DNA of 64,000 nt, taken from Bacillota bacterium. GTDB taxonomy: Bacteria > Bacillota > Bacilli > Paenibacillales > NBRC-103111. The notes under the pieces were generated by a model. It had not been told where the DNA came from. It ran no database searches and worked only from the letters and a program-made list of their open reading frames with translations. The position numbers were made by a program, and so were the translations under genes. The stretch's first letter is position 1; each line of letters starts with the position of its first letter. Location of the stretch: the NCBI GenBank assembly GCA_023386955.1, contig JAEWIS010000033.1:62001-126000 (forward strand), read 5' to 3'. Below, piece after piece: positions 24,877 through 32,737 of the stretch.

Positions 24877-24949
24877 AACAATCCGTTTCCTCCTGTCTTC
24901 GCACAATCAAACGATCCGATTATCCGACGATCCGACTTTCAGACGCCCC

Positions 24950-27211
24950 CTACTCTCCCTTGCGGTATTGGCCGGGGGTAATGCCCTCGTAGCGCTTGAA
25001 CACCCGGATGAAGGTATTGCTGTTGGTGAAACCCACCTTCTCCGTAATATCGTTAATGGTTGCGTTGGTTTCCGTAAGCAGCCGCTTGGCCAGCCGCACC
25101 CGCTGGTGATTGACATAATCAATGAAGGTCTCCCCCGTCTGCTCCTTGAAGAAGCGGGACAGGTACGGGCCGTTGAGATTAAACTCCAGGGACAGGGCGC
25201 CAAGGCTCAGGTTCATGTCGGCCAGATGCTCCTCGATATATTCCAGCACCTGCTCCTTCAAGCCGGTATTGTGGCTGCGCTTCCGGGCGTCAATAAAGTC
25301 GCATACCGTCCGAAGGAACTGGTAGATCATATTCTCCATGTCGGCAAAGGTTTCCCCGCCCAGCAGCCGGCTGATCAGCTCGCTTTTTTCCTGGGCCAGC
25401 CCGTCATCATGGGGCTCCATATGCTCGGTGGCCTTCAGCATGGTGCCGATGAGCTCGAACATCAGCAGCTTGCCGGACTGAAAGGACAGAATGCCTCCGG
25501 ACAGATTGGTGGAGATCAGCGTGCTCACCGCCATCATGGCCTCCTCATATTGGCCGGTTTTAATATGGTTGATGAGCTGCCGCTCCATATCCAGCGGGTA
25601 AAACAGCTCGTTTTTGGAGATGCGGATGCGCTCATAGGGAATAATCAGGCTTTGGCCGATGACGAATTTATAGGACAACGCCTCCAGGGCCTCTTCATAA
25701 CATTGGGGAATGCTGGTTTGGGACGAATGGATATTGCTCACCCCGATGGTCAGCTGGATCAGGAACTTGTTCTGGATAATCTCCTGGGCCTCCTTCGCCT
25801 TGTCCAGAAGACACGCCAGCGCCTCCGGTCCCTCCCCGTCCAAATTCACCAGAAAGGCGGCCATGCCGTCGACTTCCGCAGAATATACCGTATGCTGCTG
25901 GGCCAGCAGCTCCTCGGAGATATTGCTGACAATCAAATGGACAAACTGCAGACGGCTTTCCTCATCCATCTCCTGGTCGGGATGAAACAGCCCCTGATAG
26001 GATCCGATATGAAACAGCAGCACCGCAAAATGGCTCCCGGCAAACCGGTACCCGAAGGATTCCAGAGTTTGGGCCAGGGCTACCCCCCGCTCCACTCTGC
26101 CTTTAATCAGCCGGGCGAGAAAATGCTTGCTCAACGCTTCATTCTGCTGCCTGATGGTCTTCTCCGCCACGTCCAGATTTTGCTGATGCTCGGACATAAA
26201 CCGGTCCAGCAGGCTAAATTCATTTTTGATCTCATGAAGATTGGCCTTCACCCGGGGAGATACCGTATCCACCATCCGCCGGATGGGCAGATAGTTGCGC
26301 CGGGTCAGCCAAAAGGACAAGCAGCCGCCGATCAAGAGAGACAGCGCCATGGACACATAGATCCAGTTCTGCAGCTGGCTGACCTTGGCGGAATAAATCT
26401 TCGTGGGCACAATGGAGACATACTTCCAGTCATGCTCCTCCGAAGCTACATAAGAGATGGTGTTTTGCTTGTCTACCACCGTCCCCAGGTCGCCCTCCAG
26501 CCCCTGGAAATCCATCCCGGAAGCCGGAATTTGTTCTCCCACCCACATAACAGGGCGGCCTTGGGCGTCCACAATGGCCACACTTCCCGATTGGGCAAGT
26601 TGAATGCTGGAGATGGCCGACTTGAGGCTGTCCGTATTCAGAAGCACCACCAGGGTGGCGGGAGCCTGGTTCATTTCCTGCAGGGGCAGGGACTGGATGT
26701 AGGACAGATCCCCGGCAGCCATACTTTCCATCACTCCGGGATAATTCTTCTCCATAAGAGCCCGCCATTCCGCCTCCGTCATCTCCTTGCCGCTATAGAA
26801 ATTCCGGTACAGAATATCCGCTTCCGCCATGGAGGAGGTGCTGACACCCAGCTTCGGCTGCTTCAGATAAATATAGAAGTCCATAATATCCCCGTTGGAG
26901 GCCGCGTAGGTTTGCAGCGTGGGGATCAGATCCAAGGTCTCCAGCTTAAACGCGGGAGAGCCGTAATCCTTTTTCTCCAAATAACGGAGCACCTTGGGCT
27001 CCAGCGAAAGCTGCAGGCCCATTTTTTTCATATTCCGCACCTGGGCGTCCATGGACTGCTTCACTTGAATCAGCAGCGCCTCGTTGGAGCGGATCACCTC
27101 CGAATTGAGCAGATGCTGGGAGCGCAGGAGCACCGCCAACGTAATCATAATGGGAATGCACAGGATCACCAGACTGGAGCCAAGCCAGAATAAGAATACG
27201 CTGCGTTTCAA
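24950..27211 (-). CDS. membrane-anchored AraC-family regulator (YesN/YtdP-like)
   Basis: A 753-residue one-component regulator. It has a transmembrane segment at about residues 4-26, an extracellular dCache-like region to about residue 285, a second segment (WIYVSMALSLLIGGCLSFW), then a HAMP-like and GGDEF-like intermediate region, and at residues about 655-750 an AraC double helix-turn-helix (LSLGALSLEFNLNGPYLSRF and FTNSNTFIRVFKRYEGITPG). Such proteins sense sugars outside the cell and switch on the adjacent ABC transporter. The TTG at 27211 was chosen because AAGGGGGC lies about seven bases upstream. It lies between the transporter genes and the enzyme genes. Confidence 0.9.
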   Translation of the reverse strand: MKRSVFLFWLGSSLVILCIPIMITLAVLLRSQHLLNSEVIRSNEALLIQVKQSMDAQVRNMKKMGLQLSLEPKVLRYLEKKDYGSPAFKLETLDLIPTLQTYAASNGDIMDFYIYLKQPKLGVSTSSMAEADILYRNFYSGKEMTEAEWRALMEKNYPGVMESMAAGDLSYIQSLPLQEMNQAPATLVVLLNTDSLKSAISSIQLAQSGSVAIVDAQGRPVMWVGEQIPASGMDFQGLEGDLGTVVDKQNTISYVASEEHDWKYVSIVPTKIYSAKVSQLQNWIYVSMALSLLIGGCLSFWLTRRNYLPIRRMVDTVSPRVKANLHEIKNEFSLLDRFMSEHQQNLDVAEKTIRQQNEALSKHFLARLIKGRVERGVALAQTLESFGYRFAGSHFAVLLFHIGSYQGLFHPDQEMDEESRLQFVHLIVSNISEELLAQQHTVYSAEVDGMAAFLVNLDGEGPEALACLLDKAKEAQEIIQNKFLIQLTIGVSNIHSSQTSIPQCYEEALEALSYKFVIGQSLIIPYERIRISKNELFYPLDMERQLINHIKTGQYEEAMMAVSTLISTNLSGGILSFQSGKLLMFELIGTMLKATEHMEPHDDGLAQEKSELISRLLGGETFADMENMIYQFLRTVCDFIDARKRSHNTGLKEQVLEYIEEHLADMNLSLGALSLEFNLNGPYLSRFFKEQTGETFIDYVNHQRVRLAKRLLTETNATINDITEKVGFTNSNTFIRVFKRYEGITPGQYRKGE

Positions 27212-27321
27212 CCCGGTTGCCCCCTTCTGTCTCAAGCTCGGAGTATTCCATAACTTAACATGGTTCTTATCCTGATTTTATTATACTTCAACATCGACAG
27301 AATCCGATAAAAATCAGCTGC

Positions 27322-28197
27322 CTACTCCTTAACTGCTCCCACCATTACCCCTTTGACGAAATACTTCTGCAAAAAGGGATACACCAGCAGAATCGGCACT
27401 GTTGCTACCATAATGGTGGCATATTTGATGCTTAGCCCAATCGCCTGGGAGTCGGCCACCGACACCTCCGTCATCATGGAGTCCGTACTGTTCATCACCA
27501 GAATTTCCCGCAAAATCAGCTGGAGGGGGAACAAACTTCTGTCCCGCATAAAGAGCATGGCGTTAAACCAGGCGTTCCAGTGGGCCACACCGTAATACAG
27601 GATCATCACGGCGATTACCGGCATGGACAGGGGGAGCACGATCTGCGCAAGAATGCGGAATTCTCCGGCTCCGTCGATCCGGGCGGATTCAATCAGACTC
27701 TCCGGCAGCGCCTCCATGGAGGTGCGCATGATAATCAGATTCCACGTGCTGATGGCAACGGGTATAGTCAGAGCCAGATAGCTGTTGCCCATATGCAGGG
27801 CGTTGTTGATGAGCAGATAGGTGGGAATCAGGCCGCCGCTGAAATACATGGTAAACACGATAGCCACCATAATGTACTTGCGCAGAGCGAATCTGCGGGA
27901 CAGGGAATACGCCCCCAGGGTGGTGAAAAAGAGATTAATCAGGGTGCCGAAAACCAGTACAATCAGAGTGTTCATGTACCCTGTCCCGATATTAGGATTG
28001 ATAAGCACCGCCTTAAAGGCGGCCCAGTTGAAGCCCAGGGGCCGGAGCAGCAGTCCGGAATGCTGGATCAGCCGGTTGGAATCGCTGATGGAGGCCACCG
28101 CTACATAATAGAAGGGATAGAGGGTGGCAATCATCAGAAGAATCATCAATATGCCGTTGACAATATCAAAAGTCCGTTCGGACGCGTTTGGTTTCAT
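27322..28197 (-). CDS. carbohydrate ABC transporter permease (MalG/LplC type)
   Basis: A 291-residue protein with six transmembrane segments. The EAA loop that contacts the ATPase is ESARIDGAGEFRILAQIVLP. The C-terminus FLQKYFVKGVMVGAVKE is typical of the LplC/YtcP subgroup that imports complex oligosaccharides. AGGAGGAC lies before the ATG. It starts 24 bases after the stop of the partner permease. No ATPase gene is present in the locus, as usual for this subgroup, which relies on a shared MsmX-type ATPase encoded elsewhere. Confidence 0.93.
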   Translation of the reverse strand: MKPNASERTFDIVNGILMILLMIATLYPFYYVAVASISDSNRLIQHSGLLLRPLGFNWAAFKAVLINPNIGTGYMNTLIVLVFGTLINLFFTTLGAYSLSRRFALRKYIMVAIVFTMYFSGGLIPTYLLINNALHMGNSYLALTIPVAISTWNLIIMRTSMEALPESLIESARIDGAGEFRILAQIVLPLSMPVIAVMILYYGVAHWNAWFNAMLFMRDRSLFPLQLILREILVMNSTDSMMTEVSVADSQAIGLSIKYATIMVATVPILLVYPFLQKYFVKGVMVGAVKE

Positions 28198-28221
28198 GTT
28201 GTCCTCCTGTTCGTGGGAGCT

Positions 28222-29136
28222 CTACCACAGCCGGTTGCCGGAGAAGCGGCGGGATATACTGTTGGCGCTGATCAAAAGCACAAAGTTGATGGCGGACTGG
28301 AACAGCCCCACGGCGGTGGTATAGCTGTAATCATTCCCTTGGGCCAGCCCCATCCGGTACACGAAGGAGGAGATGACATCCCCTGTTTCATAGGTGTTGG
28401 GGTTATAGAGCAGAATGACCTTTTCGAAGCCCACATCCATTAATCCGCCGATCCGCAAAATAAGCAGAATCATAATGGTAGGCACCAGCCCCGGCAGGGT
28501 GATGCTCCAGATCTGCCGGAACCGGCCTGCGCCGTCCACCCGCGCCGCTTCATACAGGTCCGGGTTGATGCCGGAGAGCGCCGCCAGATAAATAATGGAG
28601 GCCCAGCCTACCTCCTGCCAGACGGAGGAGGTGACGAAGATGGTGCGAAAATTGACGGGATTGTTTAAGAGCGAGCCGCTTTCCCCGCCAAAAAACTCAA
28701 GGATGGATTGGATGACGCCGCCGCGGTTGGTAAAATCGATAATCAGGCCGCAGATGACTACCAGCGAAATAAAGTGGGGCAAATACGATACGGTCTGCAC
28801 CAGGGATTTGAACCATTTTACCCTGATTTCATTTAAGAGCAGAGCCAGGAGAATAGGTGCGGGAAAACCGAAGATCAGGTTATAGAAGCTGATGAGAAAG
28901 GTGTTGCGCAGCACGCGGCCAAAATAATAGCTGCCGAAGAAGTTCCGGAAATGCTCCAGCCCCACCCATTCGCTGGCCCAGATGCCTTTGGCCACACTAT
29001 AATCCTTAAAGGCGATAACAGCACCATACATGGGCAGATATTTGAAGATGAAAAAATACAGTACCACGGGCAGCACCATCAGGTAGATGGCCCGGTTCTT
29101 GCTTATGTCCCTCATAAGATGTCGCATGGCTTGCAT
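28222..29136 (-). CDS. carbohydrate ABC transporter permease (MalF/LplB type)
   Basis: A 304-residue protein with six membrane segments. FKYLPMYGAVIAFKDYSVAKG is the LplB-type N-terminal loop, and EAARVDGAGRFRQIWSITLPG is the EAA loop. The C-terminal SISRRFSGNRLW is also characteristic. The ATG at 29136 has AGGAAG about nine bases upstream; earlier in-frame codons are not credible. Partner of the permease at 27322 and of the lipoprotein at 29207, in the order binding protein, LplB, LplC. Confidence 0.93.
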   Translation of the reverse strand: MQAMRHLMRDISKNRAIYLMVLPVVLYFFIFKYLPMYGAVIAFKDYSVAKGIWASEWVGLEHFRNFFGSYYFGRVLRNTFLISFYNLIFGFPAPILLALLLNEIRVKWFKSLVQTVSYLPHFISLVVICGLIIDFTNRGGVIQSILEFFGGESGSLLNNPVNFRTIFVTSSVWQEVGWASIIYLAALSGINPDLYEAARVDGAGRFRQIWSITLPGLVPTIMILLILRIGGLMDVGFEKVILLYNPNTYETGDVISSFVYRMGLAQGNDYSYTTAVGLFQSAINFVLLISANSISRRFSGNRLW

Positions 29137-29169
29137 GGAAAACCACTTCCTTATCCGATGGTTCACAGG

Positions 29170-29201
29170 AAAAGGGAAGGGATGCCCGCCCCTCCCCTGC
29201 C
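29170..29201 (-). promoter_or_regulatory. G+C-rich hairpin between binding protein and permease genes
   Basis: On the minus strand GGGGAGGGGCGGGCATCCCT runs on into TCCCTTTTCC, which can fold into a stem with a short loop and weak U tract. Hairpins here often lower expression of the permeases relative to the abundant binding protein. Inference only. Confidence 0.45.
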
Positions 29202-29206
29202 TGCTT

Positions 29207-30817
29207 TTAGCGTTTGTTGTACCGGTCCACGGCAGCCTGCTGGATTTCGATAGCGCGGTCAATGTTCATTTTCTTCAGCTGCTCCAATACCTTGGCGTAA
29301 TTCTCCACCTTTTCCACACCCATAATGGTCCGGGTCAGGGCTTCGTTCAGGTAGGTGTTCACCTCGGTCATGATTTTGGCCAGTTCCTTGGACTCGTCGG
29401 TGGTCAGGCTGATAGGCGGCATCAGCACGGAATAGGCATTATTGGCGTACTTGGCAAACAGCTTGACGGCATCCTTCTGCTGCTGGAGCTGGTAATACTG
29501 GTCGTTGTAGCGGTCATCGTCGATGCCGGAGAAGGAGTAGTTGGCGATAAAATATTTGGCCATGGCTTGGCCCAACGGCAGGTTGTCCGGATTCTTCAGG
29601 ATCAGGTCCGTATACTTGGGCTGCCCGTTCACCATGGTGTAGGTTTGACCCTCCACCCCGAAGTTCTTCAGAAGCGATCCTTCCTTCCCATACAGATAAT
29701 CCAGCGCCTTGACGGTTTCCTCCGGATGTTTGTTGGACTTGGTGATCACGGTGCCCACATTGTCATATTCCCAGGTCGCCTGGACAAATTTGGGCTCTTC
29801 CCCCTTGTTCAGCACGGGATACTGCACGCCCACCAAATTGGCCTTGGGCTGCTCCTTCTGAAGCGCCGGCAGGAGACTGCCCATGGTGCCGCCGATATAA
29901 CCGAAGAAGGCGCCCGCTTTGCCGGAGGAAACCTTGGAATCCATGGTTTTGGAATCATTGGAGGCAAAGTCCGGATCAATCAGCCCCTCCTTGTACCAGC
30001 GCTGCATGGTTTCCAGATAATCCTTGAAGGCCGGCTGGTAAGGACCGAAGGCGACCTTGCCGTTGTTCATGTAGAAGCTGTTGGATACCCCGTACGCCCC
30101 GGCGAAGTCGTATTGGGCGATGGCATAGTTTTTGTTGGAGGTAAAGGGAATAGCGTTTTTCTTTTCCTTAAAAGCCTTCAGAACAGTTTCCCATTCGGCG
30201 ATGGTTTCCGGGGCCTGGAGGCCCAGTTCATCCAGCCAGTCCTTGCGGAGCATCATGCCGCTGAAGGTTTTGTACTGTCCGTTTTCCCCGACTCTCAGGT
30301 GGGGCATGGTGTAGATGTCGCCGTTGTCGGATTTGATTTGTTTGGCCACCTGAGGATTCTCCTCCAGGATTTTCTTCAGGTTGGGCGCATGCTTGTCGAT
30401 GAGATCATTAAGCTTGATAATGAGGCCGTCGTTGTACATTTTGGCGGTGCCGCCCTGTACGTTGGCCCAGTTCCACAGCATGGCGTCCGGCAGGTTGTTA
30501 GAGGCGATCATCACCCCGTACTGCTGAACCACATCAGGCGTCGTGGTGCCGGAGGGATGCTGGAAGGCCCACTTGACATTGGTTTTTTTCTCCCACTCTC
30601 CCACCATAGGCAGCTCGCTCAGACTTTTGATGACAGCCAGGGCATTAGGGTTCAGCGGGGTCCAGAAGGTCAGCTTCGCCTTCTCCACAGCGGCTTGGGA
30701 GGCGCCGGGGCTTCCGGCTGCGGGAGAAGCGGTGTTTCCACCGCCTGAGCTTCCGCAGGCTGCCGTTAAGGACAAGGTTAGAACAGAAGCGGTAATGGGT
30801 AACCAAGATTTTTTCAT
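29207..30817 (-). CDS. extracellular sugar-binding lipoprotein of ABC transporter
   Basis: A 536-residue family 1 solute-binding lipoprotein. The signal peptide ends in a lipobox, LTAACG, with Cys at about residue 20, followed by a Gly/Ser/Pro-rich linker. The mature part starts AKLTFWTPLNPNALAV and includes DNGDIYTMPHLR and MLRKDWLDELGL, typical of the LplA/YtcQ group. It would capture an oligosaccharide outside the cell and pass it to the permeases. The ATG at 30817 has GGGGAGTGA seven bases upstream. It is the first gene of the locus and likely the most expressed. Confidence 0.93.
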   Translation of the reverse strand: MKKSWLPITASVLTLSLTAACGSSGGGNTASPAAGSPGASQAAVEKAKLTFWTPLNPNALAVIKSLSELPMVGEWEKKTNVKWAFQHPSGTTTPDVVQQYGVMIASNNLPDAMLWNWANVQGGTAKMYNDGLIIKLNDLIDKHAPNLKKILEENPQVAKQIKSDNGDIYTMPHLRVGENGQYKTFSGMMLRKDWLDELGLQAPETIAEWETVLKAFKEKKNAIPFTSNKNYAIAQYDFAGAYGVSNSFYMNNGKVAFGPYQPAFKDYLETMQRWYKEGLIDPDFASNDSKTMDSKVSSGKAGAFFGYIGGTMGSLLPALQKEQPKANLVGVQYPVLNKGEEPKFVQATWEYDNVGTVITKSNKHPEETVKALDYLYGKEGSLLKNFGVEGQTYTMVNGQPKYTDLILKNPDNLPLGQAMAKYFIANYSFSGIDDDRYNDQYYQLQQQKDAVKLFAKYANNAYSVLMPPISLTTDESKELAKIMTEVNTYLNEALTRTIMGVEKVENYAKVLEQLKKMNIDRAIEIQQAAVDRYNKR

Positions 30818-31207
30818 CCGTATTTCACTCCCCAGATTGATTGGTGCCGCTTGTTGTTTCATGTAGATCGGAACCCCTGACGCAAATCCGGAGTGTCCGG
30901 CGGCTTGATGTCCTGACTATACGATGCGGAACCCGTTTTCGTATATCGGCGATTCATTCCCGGTCCGTTTTTCTTTGCAAAGGGGAATCATCATTTTTTG
31001 CGCGGATGGCGTGCAGATGACATTGGCGACATTGCTGGGCCTTAGGGCACCGCCATGCCGGGCCTTGGACATCGTCTTTTTTTAAGTCTTCGTCAGTTGA
31101 TCGCCTTTTATTGACGGCGTCGTGCGGCTGTGTTTACACTGACGTTGACAAGTGCAACCAGATACACGCACTAAAACATAAATCCACATGAGAGAAGGAA
31201 GATGCAC
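30818..31207. other. divergent intergenic region
   Basis: 390 bases between the binding-lipoprotein gene (minus) and the metallophosphoesterase gene (plus). It must hold promoters for both. TTGACA occurs at 31145-31150 on the plus strand, but no good -10 hexamer follows at 17 bases. No clear operator or cre site was recognised. Confidence 0.4.
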
Positions 31208-32167
31208 GTGGCAAAAACGCTTCATTTCAACAAGGAAGGCCAGTTCAATATTGCCCAGTTTACGGATATCCATTGGAAGGATGGAGGTGCAAAGGATTTG
31301 CTGTCCCGGGCTCTGATGGAGCGGGTGCTGCACGACGAAAAGCCGGATCTGGCGGTATTCACAGGTGATGTGATTTATACGGGCCATGTATCCGATGGAG
31401 AAGCCGTGTGCACCGACCCGGTGAAGGCACTGCTGGAGGCTGTGGAAACGGTGGAGTCCCTGGGCATTCCCTGGGCGTACACCTTCGGCAATCATGATGC
31501 GGAGCCCGAGTCTCCGGCGACCAAGGAGGATCTCTTGCAGGCAATATTGGGCACGAAGCATACGGTGACTCCCCCTGCCTCCGCCCCAGGCCCCGGCACC
31601 TATAAGCTTGAGGTGTTGGGTGCGGACAATCAGGCTGCCGCGGTTTTGTTCCTGTTGGATTCCGGCAACCGTTCCGTATTGCCTGCTGTGCCGGGCTACG
31701 CCTGGGTGAGCCGCAGCCAGATCCGCTGGTTTGAGCAAGAGTCCCTGGCTCTGCCGCGGCGGGCGGACGGCAAACCCGTTCCCGCCTGCGCCTTCTTCCA
31801 TATCCCGCTGCCGGAGTACCGGGAGATGTGGGAGACGCAAATCTGCTATGGGCACCGCCAGGAGGCAGTCTGCTGCCCGCCGGTGAATTCAGGCCTGTTC
31901 GCCGCCATGGCGGAGCAGGGTCATGTATTGGGCGTATTCGTAGGCCACGATCACGTCAACGACTATTGGGGCGAGCTGCATGGCATCCGGCTCTGTTATG
32001 GCCGGGCCAGCGGGCACAACACCTACGGACGGGAAGGTTTCCCCCGCGGGGCCAGAATGATCCGGCTGTATGAGGGAGAGCGGCGCTTCGATACCTGGCT
32101 CAGGCTGGAGGACGGAACCCGGGTTTCCGAGCAGCCCCGGCATGAACCGGCGAGGCTGGCTGACTAA
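31208..32167 (+). CDS. calcineurin-like metallophosphoesterase
   Basis: A 319-residue protein with all blocks of the metallophosphoesterase fold: QFTDIHW (DxH), VFTGDVI (GD), FGNHDAEP (GNHD), FFHIPLPE (H) and FVGHDHVNDY (GHDH). Two metal ions would be bound in the active site. Similar proteins (YkuE/PhoD-like, often called phosphohydrolases of the Icc type) act on phosphodiesters; the substrate is unknown. No signal peptide. GTG 31208 is preferred because AAGGA lies eight bases upstream; ATG 31202 is only two bases from it. Divergent from the sugar transporter, perhaps part of the same regulon. Confidence 0.87.
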   Translation: MAKTLHFNKEGQFNIAQFTDIHWKDGGAKDLLSRALMERVLHDEKPDLAVFTGDVIYTGHVSDGEAVCTDPVKALLEAVETVESLGIPWAYTFGNHDAEPESPATKEDLLQAILGTKHTVTPPASAPGPGTYKLEVLGADNQAAAVLFLLDSGNRSVLPAVPGYAWVSRSQIRWFEQESLALPRRADGKPVPACAFFHIPLPEYREMWETQICYGHRQEAVCCPPVNSGLFAAMAEQGHVLGVFVGHDHVNDYWGELHGIRLCYGRASGHNTYGREGFPRGARMIRLYEGERRFDTWLRLEDGTRVSEQPRHEPARLAD

Positions 32168-32313
32168 CTGGCAAGGATTAGGGCCAGATGGATGTATACG
32201 GACCCGGTGCAGGGAGCGGGGGTGAGGTGGTGTATACCGCAGGCGCTTGATGCGGGGTGGTGCAGGTATAGGCAGCAGGCGCTTGATGCGGGGCGGTAAG
32301 CTGGCGGGCGGTG

Positions 32314-32497
32314 TAACGGAACTCTGCTACTCTTAAACGCCGAAAATCGGCTAAAAGGAATTCTTACGGAACTGAGAAGCTCCTACAAGGCTAAATCTGC
32401 TTCTATGAAGCTGAGTTTTGCCTCTAACAGTCGCTCAGTTCCGTTGCGCGGCCGTCCGCACTGATTTTCGGCCGCTAAGCGCTTCCCAGTTCCGTTA
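32314..32497. repeat. TAACGGAACT-family dispersed repeat, locus A
   Basis: Four units: plus-strand at about 32314 and 32364, minus-strand at 32424-32445 and 32475-32497. Each unit begins TAACGGAACT or a near copy and ends in a TTA-containing block, for example the unit read on the minus strand AACGGAACTGAGCGACTGTT. The same unit occurs at 53.8 kb and 55.2 kb. Confidence 0.7.
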
Positions 32498-32660
32498 GTG
32501 CAGCGTGCAAACCCCAAATAAGCCCATTACCGCCCGAAGCTGCAGATGGGATCGGCACGCTCCCAATGCCTCGTCCCCCCGATGAAACACAGCCAGAGCC
32601 TTTTCCCTCCTGCTGCTGAACCCCTGGCCCCAGGTTGCCGTTTCCGCCCCATGCTCAGCA

Positions 32661-32702
32661 AAAAAGAAGGCATCCTCCCCCTAGGAAGATGCCTTCTTTT
32701 TT
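32661..32702 (-). terminator. terminator of the heterodimeric exporter operon
   Basis: AAAAAGAAGGCATC with GATGCCTTCTTTTTT form a long stem with CTTCC/GGGGAG around the loop. It lies 36 bases after the stop codon at 32738 and could work in both directions. Confidence 0.85.
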
Positions 32703-32737
32703 AGCTGCGCTTCATTTATAAACTTCCGCAGCAGCCT

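Larger units (their letters stand above)
32168..32737. other. 570-base repeat-bearing intergenic region
   Basis: No gene is supported. It holds a 23-base direct repeat close to GCAGGCGCTTGATGCGGGG (about 32237 and 32277), four units of the TAACGGAACT family (32314-32497) and a terminator (32661-32702). Confidence 0.5.

Noticed and set aside
24968..27193. long open frame (about 740 codons) opposite the AraC regulator gene
   Set aside because: A shadow of the real gene's codon bias; the encoded sequence is low in structure and lacks any family motif.
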